Source: Whitmania pigra
Taxonomy: Eukaryota; Annelida; Clitellata; Hirudinida; Haemopidae
Assembly: GCA_021613335.1 (NCBI GenBank)
Contig: JAJTWR010000431.1
Location: forward strand, 620,001-684,000
DNA length: 64,000 nt
Direction of reading: 5' to 3'
In this document: piece after piece, positions 1-8,704 of the stretch
Position numbering within the stretch: position 1 is the stretch's first letter
How the letters are laid out: every line of letters starts with the position of its first letter
Position numbers and translations under genes: made by a program
Notes under the pieces: generated by a model
What the model saw: the letters and a program-made list of their open reading frames with translations, nothing else
Database searches by the model: none
Told to the model about the DNA's origin: nothing

Positions 1-282
1 CACGGCAGCGAGCGACAGGAGCGCCGCAACACTGAGCATCCCCCAACGATTTGCCAATTGTTTAAGCATGTTCCATTGTCCCTTCGTAAGCCCCAGAACT
101 ACGGGATGCGCACCAAAATAACCGATTGAGTCCATTCCAGCCACGCCTGCAACCCAGACATCCTTCGAGCTAGCTCCTGCAATTCCGTATAAATTAACGA
201 CAGTGTCCGCTTCGTGCTGAAACCAACTCGAGGGCTGACCTGCACCTCGTCGATAGGTATTCCAAAGTTCCCCGTCGAGCAA
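1..282 (-). CDS. partial secreted-repeat-like protein, runs off the left edge
   Basis: The minus-strand frame stays open from an in-frame TAG at 292-294 to the window edge. The encoded stretch contains a segment of the type SSKDVWVAG flanked by aromatic and glycine residues, like one blade of the 'DVWVxG' beta-propeller-like repeats common in secreted myxobacterial proteins. A TTG at 280-282 follows an AGGGA and could be a start, but no signal peptide follows it. An ATG at 67-69, preceded by GAAGGG, begins a peptide (MLKQLANRWGMLSVAALLSL...) that resembles a signal sequence. Either the gene starts at 69 and the repeat-like match upstream is coincidental, or this is the broken remnant of a larger repeat protein. 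Function unknown. Confidence 0.35.
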   Translation of the reverse strand, partial: MLDGELWNTYRRGAGQPSSWFQHEADTVVNLYGIAGASSKDVWVAGVAGMDSIGYFGAHPVVLGLTKGQWNMLKQLANRWGMLSVAALLSLAAV

Positions 283-330
283 AGCTTTTCCCTAAGGAAG
301 TTGCGCCCTTATGGAAACTCCTGAAGCTCC

Positions 331-1077
331 CTAGCCATAGCTCTCTGCATGAATCTGCGTGCGAGGAATTTGAAGCTCGTTTTTGAGAATGTCCCGAACT
401 TGCTCCAGCATTTTCAGGACACCGCAGATGTATGCGTGCGGCTCTCCGTGCTTCGCGAGTTCACGCCAAAGCTCGACCACATGTTCTTGGACGTAGCCCC
501 GGCGCCCGCTCCACGCGCCCGACCCACGGGACAGGGAAGTAACCACCCGGAGCGTCGGGTGGGCCTTCTCCAGCGCTTCCAGCTCTTCCCGGTAGAGCAA
601 GTCTTCCTCGTTCCGCAAACCGAGCAGGAGCGTGAGCGGAGACTTCTCCTGTCGGGCGAGGGCCTCGGAGATCATCCCCCGAAAGGGTGCCACCCCGGTA
701 CCAGTCGCGATGAACAGCGAGGGTGCGACGTCGAGCCGCAGAAAATTTCCGTGGGGTCCGCGCATCGCGAGTTCCTCTCCCACTTCGAGCTTGTGCAGGA
801 AGGGCGAGGCAGCGCCGCCCTCCACGTTAGTGATGAGGAGCTCAAAGCGCCCAGAGTCCTGCGCCGGAACGGAGGCGATGGAGTACGAGCGACGCAGGGG
901 ACGACCCTTGGCATCCGGGAAGGGCATCCGCAGGGAGACCCATTGTCCAGCGAGGAAGTTGAGTGGTTTTCCGTCGGTGCGCTCAAAGCTCATGACCCGC
1001 ACCCGGGGTGTCATGAGGTGAGCCGCAAGCAGGCGAGCATTGAAGTTTTCAGCCGGAGGTAATTGCATGCCGTCCAT
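331..1077 (-). CDS. ferredoxin-NADP(+) reductase-like FAD/NAD(P) oxidoreductase
   Basis: A 248-residue soluble flavoprotein reductase of the ferredoxin-NADP reductase superfamily. The FAD motif RRSYSIAS lies at residues 62-69, the nucleotide-binding GTGVAPF at 126-132, and the C-terminal YICG block ends in the aromatic ESYG tail. It should pass electrons between NAD(P)H and a one-electron carrier; the partner is not encoded nearby. There is no extra iron-sulfur domain, so this is the minimal two-domain form. The ATG at 1077 is chosen; a second ATG four codons in (1068) is preceded by AGGTAATTGC-like sequence and cannot be excluded. The gene stands alone, divergent from lgt with about 90 bases between them that must hold both promoters. 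Confidence 0.8.
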   Translation of the reverse strand: MDGMQLPPAENFNARLLAAHLMTPRVRVMSFERTDGKPLNFLAGQWVSLRMPFPDAKGRPLRRSYSIASVPAQDSGRFELLITNVEGGAASPFLHKLEVGEELAMRGPHGNFLRLDVAPSLFIATGTGVAPFRGMISEALARQEKSPLTLLLGLRNEEDLLYREELEALEKAHPTLRVVTSLSRGSGAWSGRRGYVQEHVVELWRELAKHGEPHAYICGVLKMLEQVRDILKNELQIPRTQIHAESYG

Positions 1078-1168
1078 TACACCTGACCCTTGGGGTCAGT
1101 CACCTGTGCGGTGCAGCGCGCCGGGGGCGGTCTTGTCGCTTTACTCCCGCAAGCGTACAGTGGCCTGA

Positions 1169-2620
1169 ATGCTCCCAGTCCTCGTCCGCTTGAGTTTCGA
1201 AACAGCCTTTGCTCGAGGCTTTGCCTATCTCCTCGGCCTTGGCATCGTCGCCTTCTCTGCGCGGAGCGCCTTTGTCACCGCTCCCAAGGAAGAACGGGTG
1301 CGCCAGGCAGTCATCAATGGCCTCATCGCGGCCGCGGCCGTGCTCTTTGCGCTCTCGCTCATCCTCCCGCAGACCATCTCCCTGCCCTTCTTCGGCCCCG
1401 GAAAAGGCCACGCCATCCCCATCTACTCCTACGGGCTCCTCATCGCGTTCGGCTTCATGTCGGCGATTACCGTGTCCTCCTGGCTCGCCCGCCGTGAATG
1501 GCCGGGCGCGCTCGGCGAGCGCCGACGCCTCGAAGTTCTCGACGTCGGCTTCTACATCTTCGTGGGCGGCATCCTCGGCTCGCGGGAGCTCTTCGTCCTC
1601 GTCAATTTCAAGGACTACCTCGCCGACCCGGCCCGAGCCCCGGAGGCGTACGCGGTCGTCATCGACATGCTGACCCTCGTCGGGCTGATGGTGGCCGTGG
1701 CCTTCCGAGACCGCCTCTTTCCGAACGCCGAGACCCGCAAGTGGGTGCTGCAGAAGGCCTTCCGGATTTTCATCACCGTGGTGCTCATCGCCCGCCCCTT
1801 GCTGTTCATCCTCTCCAGCGTCGGCCTCACCGGGCTCCTCTCGCTGACGAGTGGCGGCTTCGTATTCTACGGCGGGCTCATCGGCGCAGGGCTCGCGACG
1901 GCCTGGTACTGCCTTGCGCACGACATGGCGTTCTTGCGCCTCACGGACATCGCCCTCCCCACCGTGTCCCTCGGCCAGGCCTTTGGGCGCCTCGGGTGTT
2001 TTTCGTCGGGTTGTTGCTGGGGAAAAATCACCGACTCGACCCTCGCCGTGAGCTTCCCGGGCCCCGCCGAAGTGAAGACGATTACCGGCGCCGCCGGGCC
2101 CATCCCGAGCATCGTCTATTCCTCCATGGGGGACCACGCGCATGACTCCCGGTGGGTCGTCGAGCAAACCGGACAAGTCCTCGACCATGCGGCCGCCGGG
2201 GCGGTTCGCCTGAGCGACTGGGTGACCCAGCACGGTCACACCCTGCCCATCCACCCGACCCAGCTCTATGAGTCCTTGGGGCAGCTCCTCATCTTCGTCG
2301 CGCTCATCACCTTGCGCGGCCACCGGCGCTTCACCGGGCAAATCTCCTGGCTCTGGCTCATCTCCTACGCAGTGCTGCGTAGCGTGGTGGAGCTCTTCCG
2401 CGGAGACCTGGAGCGCGGAACGCTCCATGGGCTCTTCAGCTCTATCAATTGGAGCGGGCTTGCGAGCGCCTTCCCGGTCGACGCCTGGTACAACCTTTCG
2501 ACAAGCCAGCTCATCTCTCTTGCGATGGCTGCGGTGGGCGTCGTGATGCTGGTGCGAGGCTTCCGGCAGTTAAGCTTCTTCGGCTATTCGAGGACGCAGC
2601 CGACCTTGTCGTCAACGTAG
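1169..2620 (+). CDS. lgt: prolipoprotein diacylglyceryl transferase
   Basis: Lgt transfers the diacylglyceryl group from phosphatidylglycerol to the lipobox cysteine of prolipoproteins in the inner membrane. The hallmarks are present: GGFVFYGGLIGA at residues 229-240, GRLGCF at 273-278 carrying the essential arginine, and IHPTQLYE at 361-368. At 483 residues it is far longer than the usual 260-300. The extra length is an N-terminal extension of about 80 residues with two predicted membrane segments, plus an insertion of roughly 60-80 residues between about 145 and 225. Its last 37 bases overlap, tail to tail, the convergent lipoprotein gene 2584-2889. The assignment is secure; the roles of the extensions are unknown. 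Confidence 0.93.
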   Translation: MLPVLVRLSFETAFARGFAYLLGLGIVAFSARSAFVTAPKEERVRQAVINGLIAAAAVLFALSLILPQTISLPFFGPGKGHAIPIYSYGLLIAFGFMSAITVSSWLARREWPGALGERRRLEVLDVGFYIFVGGILGSRELFVLVNFKDYLADPARAPEAYAVVIDMLTLVGLMVAVAFRDRLFPNAETRKWVLQKAFRIFITVVLIARPLLFILSSVGLTGLLSLTSGGFVFYGGLIGAGLATAWYCLAHDMAFLRLTDIALPTVSLGQAFGRLGCFSSGCCWGKITDSTLAVSFPGPAEVKTITGAAGPIPSIVYSSMGDHAHDSRWVVEQTGQVLDHAAAGAVRLSDWVTQHGHTLPIHPTQLYESLGQLLIFVALITLRGHRRFTGQISWLWLISYAVLRSVVELFRGDLERGTLHGLFSSINWSGLASAFPVDAWYNLSTSQLISLAMAAVGVVMLVRGFRQLSFFGYSRTQPTLSST

Positions 2621-2889
2621 CGGGCCGTCGCCGCGAACGAAACGAAGGACGCGGAGCTGACCTTCCGGTTGGTGCGGTCGATAGAGATTTTTGCCACGTC
2701 GGGCGAAGCCTTCACCCATGCGTAGCAGTAGTCGTCGCTCATCTTCATGACGAACACACAGGAGCACCCCATCTTCGCGCCGTTGCCGACCGCGAGTTGG
2801 AAGTCGTTGTTGGCGTAGGTGCGGGGGTTTCCGTTGGGGTCTGCACAAGCAGCGGCGAGGATGACCGTTAGCGCTAGAAATCGTTTCAT
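2584..2889 (-). CDS. small predicted lipoprotein
   Basis: A 101-residue protein starting MKRFLALTVILAAAC, a signal peptide with a lipobox whose cysteine is residue 15, so it should be lipidated by Lgt and exported. The mature part is small and has four further cysteines (in GCSCV, DDYCY and GCVLE) that could form two disulfides. No known domain is recognised. Its ATG overlaps the stop of the upstream serine hydrolase by four bases (ATGA at 2886-2889), so the two are probably translated together. Its 3' end overlaps lgt by 37 bases on the other strand. Confidence 0.7.
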   Translation of the reverse strand: MKRFLALTVILAAACADPNGNPRTYANNDFQLAVGNGAKMGCSCVFVMKMSDDYCYAWVKASPDVAKISIDRTNRKVSSASFVSFAATARYVDDKVGCVLE

Positions 2890-4061
2890 GGGATCACCGC
2901 GAGGGACAGAGTGACGAGTTTATCAATGTCCACCGATGCATTTCGATCATCGCCGGTGCGCATAATAACTACGTCTTTGGACGGAATCACGATGATGTAT
3001 TGCCCCCAGTGGCCAATAGCCACGTAGGTGTCGTCAGGTGAATTCGCCCACGGTTTCGACTTCGCTGTGCGAGTGCCCTTCGCCGGCGTCGGCGTGTTGA
3101 GCCACCACATGAAGCCGCTGGGGGTGTCCTGTTTGTCATCGGCGTAGGTGTCGTATTCTGTGGAATTCTTTGTCGCCTGCGTGACCCAGTCTTGCGGGAG
3201 GACCAAATCCGTCGCCGGGTTCCCACCGCCCCAGCAGCCGTTGTTCAGGAAGAGGTACCCGAATTTCGCGTAGTCGCGGGGCGTTGCGAAGAGGTTCGAG
3301 CCGCCCTGCGGAGTCCCCTTCAAATCCTCTTCCAGAATCGCTGAGGACATACCGATGCGGGTGAAGAGGAGCGTCCAAAAGGCGTACTTGCCGATTTTCT
3401 TTTCCAGGGCCCGCTTCGCGACCGCCGAGGCGAGTTGTGCGTCGCCGGTAGAGTAGCGCCATTGCTTTCCGGGCTCGGCGGAGAGCGGCGTATCGAGGAT
3501 GAACTTGAGCTGGTCCTTGTGGCCGACGCCAAAGAGCATTGAGATGACGCTCGACTCGACGTAGGGGGAGTTCTCGTAGCCTTCTTGCCAGCCAAGGCCA
3601 GTAGAGAAGGTGATGGTGTTGCGAACCGTTATTTTGCAGACGTCTTTTCCTTTGTATTCGGTGAGGTGGTCGCAGATGGAGTCCTCGAGCTTCAGCGCTC
3701 CGACCATTTCGGCGATGCCGATGAAAGTGCTGGAGAAGCTCTTCGCGACCGAGAAGCTGATGTGCGGGTTCGTCTTGTCGTAGCCGCGGGCGTACTTCTC
3801 GTAGACGATCTTACTGTTTTTAATGATGAGGAGTCCGTCGGTGCGCAGGCCCTTTCGCTCGTCGTCCTTGCCGGTGAGGGTGAAGAACGCTTTTTCGAGG
3901 TCCGCTGTGGCCTTGCTGCTTCCTACGAGGTTCTCCTGCCAGTCTCGGGTCGGCCAGTCGGAGGTCGCTCGGGTGCCCGCGTCCGCGCAGGGGTTCTGCG
4001 GAACCTGCGCCATAGCTAAAGGGGCGAAGAAGACCGCGAAAAGAAGGAGTGAGCTACGCAT
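2886..4061 (-). CDS. class C beta-lactamase-family serine hydrolase, exported
   Basis: A 391-residue serine hydrolase of the class C beta-lactamase / penicillin-binding-protein-like superfamily. Translation from the ATG at 4061 gives a clean signal peptide (MRSSLLLFAVFFAPLAMAQ), so this start is preferred over longer upstream options. The catalytic SxxK is SVAK at residues 104-107. YST at 203-205 fits the second conserved motif (YxN/YSx), and a HWGQY segment near the C-terminus takes the place of the KTG box. It acts in the periplasm or outer membrane as an esterase, amidase or peptidase; the substrate cannot be read from sequence. It is the middle gene of an operon with a membrane protein (13 bases upstream) and a lipoprotein (4-base overlap). 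Confidence 0.78.
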   Translation of the reverse strand: MRSSLLLFAVFFAPLAMAQVPQNPCADAGTRATSDWPTRDWQENLVGSSKATADLEKAFFTLTGKDDERKGLRTDGLLIIKNSKIVYEKYARGYDKTNPHISFSVAKSFSSTFIGIAEMVGALKLEDSICDHLTEYKGKDVCKITVRNTITFSTGLGWQEGYENSPYVESSVISMLFGVGHKDQLKFILDTPLSAEPGKQWRYSTGDAQLASAVAKRALEKKIGKYAFWTLLFTRIGMSSAILEEDLKGTPQGGSNLFATPRDYAKFGYLFLNNGCWGGGNPATDLVLPQDWVTQATKNSTEYDTYADDKQDTPSGFMWWLNTPTPAKGTRTAKSKPWANSPDDTYVAIGHWGQYIIVIPSKDVVIMRTGDDRNASVDIDKLVTLSLAVIP

Positions 4062-4074
4062 GTTGTCCCCCACG

Positions 4075-4704
4075 TTAGAAGTGATGGGTGAAGAGGTTAG
4101 CGACCTGGGTATCGGTCGTGGCGGGGACAAAAGAACGTATCGTCGTCTGTGGACGTTTTGCGGCGAGGAGTTGCATGACTCCAACCGCGCTTCCGCTCAG
4201 GAGCAACGCGTCGATGGTCGTGTAGATGAACATCCCCACCGGCTCGATCCAGGAGACACCGATGAATGAGGCCGCCACGTACGTCGCCGCGTGGAGGACG
4301 AAGGAGACGGCCCAAGGAATCCAGAATTGGTAGCGCGTCAGGCTCGCTCCATTTCCGAAAAGCCAGGCGGTGAGCACCGTCACAAACGGTGCCACGAAGA
4401 GGTTGGAGAGGAGCACCGGCACCGCAGCGCCGATGAGCGAGTTGGAGAGGCCGCCTAAGCCGACGCCCAAGTAGGTTCCGCCGAGGGACCCGACGACGCC
4501 GCCCAAGAAGGTGAAGCCTAGGTGCACGTGCACCGGGACTTGTTGGTCCTTCGAACTCTGGAGGCCGAGGTCCGGCTGGGTGGCTTGCTGGGGCACCGGG
4601 AGAAGTTGAGCACGAGGAACGTCTGCAGCCAAGAATCGCTGCTCCGCGTAGGCGTGAAGGGGAGCAAAAGTGATGAAGATGAGGAGCAGGTGCTTTACAG
4701 CCAT
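4075..4704 (-). CDS. hypothetical membrane protein with signal peptide
   Basis: A 209-residue protein beginning MAVKHLLLIFITFAPLHAYA, a signal peptide, followed by a hydrophilic stretch and then about four hydrophobic segments: a glycine-rich one near residues 65-95, others near 100-120 and 130-150, and one near 160-185. The start is set by the ATG at 4704 with GGAGG six bases upstream; a TTG at 4716 is less likely. I do not recognise a family. It is the first gene of an operon with the serine hydrolase and small lipoprotein, so all three probably work together at the envelope. Confidence 0.6.
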   Translation of the reverse strand: MAVKHLLLIFITFAPLHAYAEQRFLAADVPRAQLLPVPQQATQPDLGLQSSKDQQVPVHVHLGFTFLGGVVGSLGGTYLGVGLGGLSNSLIGAAVPVLLSNLFVAPFVTVLTAWLFGNGASLTRYQFWIPWAVSFVLHAATYVAASFIGVSWIEPVGMFIYTTIDALLLSGSAVGVMQLLAAKRPQTTIRSFVPATTDTQVANLFTHHF

Positions 4705-4740
4705 GGCGGCCTCCAAGAGCGAGATTCCACTTGTATCGTA

Positions 4741-4757
4741 TGCGCCAAGAAGGCGCA
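4741..4757. repeat. short inverted repeat upstream of the 4704 gene
   Basis: TGCGCC and GGCGCA are separated by five bases, forming a perfect 6-bp stem. It sits 37-53 bases upstream of the ATG at 4704, between that gene and the end of the act operon. It could be an operator, part of the leader RNA or a second stop signal for the act transcript; nothing in the sequence decides between these. Confidence 0.3.
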
Positions 4758-4798
4758 GCGATATTCCAAAGCGAACTTCCGCTTTCTGGGGGCCCCGC

Positions 4799-4819
4799 GA
4801 CGCCTACAAGGTAGGCATC
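4799..4819 (-). terminator. candidate transcription terminator of the act operon
   Basis: Ten bases beyond the actF stop, the minus-strand transcript can fold GCCUAC-CUU-GUAGGC, extended by three more pairs including one G-U. No run of T follows, so this would be a weak or Rho-assisted terminator, or simply a protective 3' hairpin. Confidence 0.4.
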
Positions 4820-4828
4820 GGCAGAGTT

Positions 4829-6070
4829 TTAATAATTCTCGTGGACCAGCGACTCGGGGAGTCGGGGGTCATTGACCGCGAGCACCTTGTTGCGGTTCAG
4901 GAACCAACCGAAAACTGCCGCGAACCAGCCGCCGACGCCGAGGAGCGCCGTCAAGTCCATCCAGTTCGGCGCGAACTTCGCGTACTGCGGGAACTCGCCG
5001 AGCGTCAGGTAGTTCGGGAGAATCAGCCAGTACATGTCCACGACGTAGAGGGCGATGGTCCAAATAGCGCCGACCGCGAGGAGCTTCCGGCTCCGCTTCG
5101 CCCACCGGGAGAGGAGGAAGAAGAACGGGAGGAAGAAGTGCGCGAGCGGCAGGATGTAGCTCACCGTGAGCCAGCCACCCTTCATGCGGATCAGGTAGTA
5201 AATCGTCTCTTCCGGGATGTTCGCGTACCAGATGAGCATGAACTGGGAGAACGCGATGTACGCCCAGAATACCGTGAAGCCGAACACGTACTTTCCGAGG
5301 TCGTGGTAGTGCTCTTTGTTCACGGCCTGCCGCAACATCCCCCCGCGCTGGAGTCCGAGGGTGATGAGCGCGGTCAAGGCGAAGAATGCCAAGATGGATG
5401 CCGCGAAGTAGTAGACGCCAAAAATCGTCGAATACCAGTGCGGTGACAGGGACATGATCCAGTCAATCGCTTGGAAGCTCTGGGTCACCGCCCACAGGAG
5501 TATTCCACCGGCGGCGACGGTACGAACTCGCCGCGCAATGGCGTCGCGCTCAGTCAGGTTCCCACCCAAAGAGTCTTGGCGCACCGAGGCCGAGTAGAGG
5601 TAGCGGGACAGGAAGGTCCAAACGACGAGGTAGAAGGCCGAGCGGACGAGCCAGAACGGCACCGTCAGGAACCAGCGCTTCTTTTCGAGGATTTCATCGG
5701 TGTGGTGGGTCCACGGGTAGAGCGAGTGGAGACCCACGGTGGCGATGGGGATGAACAGCACCAAGAAGAGCGGCAGCGTCGCGGCCAGCGTCTCGACGAT
5801 GCGACGAACGACGATGGACCAGGAGGTTCGCACCGCGTAGTCGATGAGCAAAAACCCCAGCGCGCCCAAGGCGAGGCCGAGGAACACCTCGAAGGCGAAG
5901 AGGTACGAGAACATCGCCCGGTCTCGGGTCGCCGCCGAAGCGACGGCCGCGAAGGTGGCGACGAGTCCGAGAGTGCCGATGACGGCCCCGGTAACCGGGA
6001 GCTTCGCCCAGGCGCTCTGCGGCGGGACTTGGATATCGGTGGGCTTGGCAGCGGTGGCGTCGTGGCTCAC
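4829..6070 (-). CDS. actF: alternative complex III subunit ActF
   Basis: ActF is one of two large integral-membrane subunits of alternative complex III, homologous to ActC and to NrfD/PsrC-type quinol-interacting proteins. The 413-residue product has about ten hydrophobic segments and characteristic stretches such as SFQAIDWIMSLSPHW and FWAYIAFSQFMLIWYANIPEE. It helps form the membrane core through which quinol oxidation is coupled to electron delivery. The start is a GTG at 6070, ten bases after the actE stop and preceded by GTGAGG. It is the last gene of the act operon (transcription order A-B-C-D-E-F); a hairpin follows. Confidence 0.9.
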   Translation of the reverse strand: MSHDATAAKPTDIQVPPQSAWAKLPVTGAVIGTLGLVATFAAVASAATRDRAMFSYLFAFEVFLGLALGALGFLLIDYAVRTSWSIVVRRIVETLAATLPLFLVLFIPIATVGLHSLYPWTHHTDEILEKKRWFLTVPFWLVRSAFYLVVWTFLSRYLYSASVRQDSLGGNLTERDAIARRVRTVAAGGILLWAVTQSFQAIDWIMSLSPHWYSTIFGVYYFAASILAFFALTALITLGLQRGGMLRQAVNKEHYHDLGKYVFGFTVFWAYIAFSQFMLIWYANIPEETIYYLIRMKGGWLTVSYILPLAHFFLPFFFLLSRWAKRSRKLLAVGAIWTIALYVVDMYWLILPNYLTLGEFPQYAKFAPNWMDLTALLGVGGWFAAVFGWFLNRNKVLAVNDPRLPESLVHENY

Positions 6071-6080
6071 GGTCGGTACC

Positions 6081-7025
6081 TCACTTCAAGCTCTGGATGA
6101 ACAGGGTAATGGCCATCAATTCGTTCTCGTTCAAGGCCTGCGGAGGCATGGCCGGCGGATAGCCATCGACGATCTTCGCGTTCGGATTGAGAATGGACTC
6201 GTGGATGTACGCCTCGTCGACCTTCACTTCGCCGACGTTGGTCTTCACCGTATGGCCCCAGATGCCCTTGAAGGACGGGCCGACGAGCTTCGAGCCGTCG
6301 ATGGAGTGGCAAGCGTTGCAGCCCTTGGCCTTGTAGAGCGCCGCGCCGACGGCCGCGGTGGGCTTGTCCACGTTCACAGCGGCGATGACCTCGCCGCCCT
6401 CGTAGGGTAGCTTTTGAATGTCGCGGCGAATGTACGCGGTGATGGCCCAACGATCGTGAACCGAAATCTGGTGGGCGTAGCTCGGCATGTTTCCGGCGTT
6501 CACGCCTTCGGTGATGGCCTTGTAGATTTGGCCAGCGAGGAGCCCCTTGCGGCGCTCGTCGTTGAACGACGGCGGCGGCACGAGGAGTCGCTGTCCTCCG
6601 TCGAGAGCCTTCTGCCCCACTGGTCCTTCCCCGGCTCCGGTGATGCCGTGGCAGGGGGCGCAGTAGATGGCGTACCGGCTCTTGCCCCGGTCTGCGAGCG
6701 AGTCGGGAATGGAGCCGTCGGCGGCCTTCAGCGTTGCCGGAAAGGTCTTCACAGGCTGACCCTTCTCATCCTCGCCGCGGTTCAACTGAATGTCTTCGTC
6801 GAGGGAGCCGATAGCGACGGTTCCGGGAACCGGCTCTTGCGCGATTCGCCCGGTAGCGAAGACCCCGGTGGTGTCCCGTCGGTAAGCCTTGCCCTTTTCC
6901 TGGGTGGCCATGTTGCGGATGAGCTGAACTGGCGGCTTGTCGGATTCGCAACCGCGACAGCCCGCGAGCGCAGCCACAGCCGCGAAGCTCAGCATGCGCC
7001 AAGATGGTGAGAGGACGCGTGACAT
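6081..7025 (-). CDS. actE: alternative complex III cytochrome c subunit ActE, two heme sites
   Basis: A c-type cytochrome lipoprotein subunit of alternative complex III. The N-terminus has a signal peptide ending in the lipobox LAGC (cysteine 23), so the protein is lipid-anchored facing the periplasm. An ActE-like segment follows (NMATQEKGKAYRR..., then VPGTVAIGSL). There are two heme c attachment motifs, CAPCH at 122-126 and CNACH at 236-240, with candidate methionine axial ligands in GNMPSY and AMPPQ. Characterised ActE subunits carry one heme, so the C-terminal cytochrome domain appears to be an extra module. The ATG at 7025 directly abuts the actD stop with no gap. Confidence 0.88.
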   Translation of the reverse strand: MSRVLSPSWRMLSFAAVAALAGCRGCESDKPPVQLIRNMATQEKGKAYRRDTTGVFATGRIAQEPVPGTVAIGSLDEDIQLNRGEDEKGQPVKTFPATLKAADGSIPDSLADRGKSRYAIYCAPCHGITGAGEGPVGQKALDGGQRLLVPPPSFNDERRKGLLAGQIYKAITEGVNAGNMPSYAHQISVHDRWAITAYIRRDIQKLPYEGGEVIAAVNVDKPTAAVGAALYKAKGCNACHSIDGSKLVGPSFKGIWGHTVKTNVGEVKVDEAYIHESILNPNAKIVDGYPPAMPPQALNENELMAITLFIQSLK

Positions 7026-7559
7026 CTACGGCTCCAATTCTTCGATAAGGGTCGCGCCGGTGCTGGTCAGGAGCTGCCTCGCATTGGCCAGCGAAAACTT
7101 GGGGTCCGATGCCTCGATGATGATGAAGAACGCGTCGTCGGTCACGCGCTCAAACGCCTTCGAGCCGAACGCCGGATGGTGGTGCCGTGGGAGATCGCAG
7201 AGCACCCAGTTGCCGAAGAATGCGGCAAGGCAGCTCGAAAGAACGGTGATCTCGTACCAAACCGGAACGAAGGCCGGCAGCGAGAAAAGCGTCTTCCCGC
7301 CGACGATGAACGGGTACGCGTTGCCGCTCGACCAGGCTTGCAGCCACAGGCCGAGCGTGCTGCCGACGACGCCGACGACCAGCACGACCCACGGCAGTTT
7401 CGTGGGCTTGATGCCCATCGCCTTCTCAAGCCCGTGGATGGGGAACGGCGTGCAGGCATCCCATCGGGAATAACCGGCGTCGCGGACCTTCTCACAGGCT
7501 TCATAGATCTTCGCGGGATTCTCGTACTTCGCCAAGAGTCCCCAGAGCGGAACACTCAT
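7026..7559 (-). CDS. actD: alternative complex III subunit ActD
   Basis: A 177-residue membrane subunit of alternative complex III. Family-typical features are the N-terminal [24 protein letters not shown], in which a cytoplasmic region precedes two transmembrane helices (about residues 57-76 and 100-123), and the central segments [12 protein letters not shown] and [13 protein letters not shown]. ActD packs against ActC and ActF in the membrane and binds no cofactor. Its ATG overlaps the actC stop by four bases (7556-7559), indicating coupled translation. Confidence 0.9.
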   Translation of the reverse strand: MSVPLWGLLAKYENPAKIYEACEKVRDAGYSRWDACTPFPIHGLEKAMGIKPTKLPWVVLVVGVVGSTLGLWLQAWSSGNAYPFIVGGKTLFSLPAFVPVWYEITVLSSCLAAFFGNWVLCDLPRHHHPAFGSKAFERVTDDAFFIIIEASDPKFSLANARQLLTSTGATLIEELEP

Positions 7560-8168
7560 GACTTACCTCCCGTCGGCGCTGCAGAGTGGTGGTGGTACCC
7601 CTCCCAGTGCGGGTTCGCTTGCGGCATGACCGACTTCAGCTCTGCCATGGCGATGACCGGGAAGAACCGGATGAAGAGCAGGAACAGCGTGAGGAAGAGT
7701 CCGATGGTCCCCACGAAGAAGAAGAGCTCGGTCACCGGCACGAAGTAGTCCCAGCTTGAGACCAAGGCGTCGCGGTGGAGCGAGGTCACGGTGATGACGA
7801 AGCGCTCGAACCACATGCCGATGTTGATGAAGAACGAGAGGATGAAGGTGAGCGTCACGTTGGTGCGGATCTTCCGGAACCAGAAGAGTTGCGGCGTCAC
7901 CACGTTGCAGGTGAGCATGATCCAGTAGGCCCACCAGTACGGACCGAAGGCGCGGTTGATGAACGTGAAGCCTTCGTATTCGTTGCCGGAGTAGGCAGCG
8001 ACGAAGAACTCCATCCCGTAGGCGTACCCGACGAGGGAGCCGGTCACGAGGATGATCTTGTTCATGTTCTCGATGTGCTTGACGGTCACCAAGTCCTTGA
8101 GTCCGAGCCACTTGCGGGCAGGAATCATGAGGGTGAGCACCATCGCGAACCCGGAGAAAATCGCACCG

Positions 8169-8206
<38 letters not shown>

Positions 8207-8671
8207 GGGGAGCTGGGAGACGGCGAAGTCGAATGAAACGATCGTGTGCACCGAGAGCACGAGTGGCGCCGAGAACGCGGCCAAGATTTGGTAGGCCTTC
8301 TCGTAGACAACCCAGTGACGGTGCGAGCCGCGCCAGCCGAGGGCGAGCACGCCGTAGAACTTCTGTCGCCAGGGGATCGTGGTGCGATCTCTCAAGGTTG
8401 CGAAGTCTGGCACGAGCCCGGTGAACCAGAAGAGGAGCGAGACCGTGAAGTAAGTGTTCACCGCGAACACGTCCCACTCCAACGGACTGCGGAAGTTCGG
8501 CCAGAGTCCCATTTGGTTGGGAATCGGGAACAGGTAGTAGTCCATCCACACTCGACCGGTGTGCAGCACGACGCAGCTTCCGGCGCAGATGACCGCGAAG
8601 ATCGTCATCGCCTCTGCGTAGCGGTTGATGGAGGTGCGCCACTTCTGGCGGAACAAGTAGAGGATCGCGCT

Positions 8672-8704
<33 letters not shown>

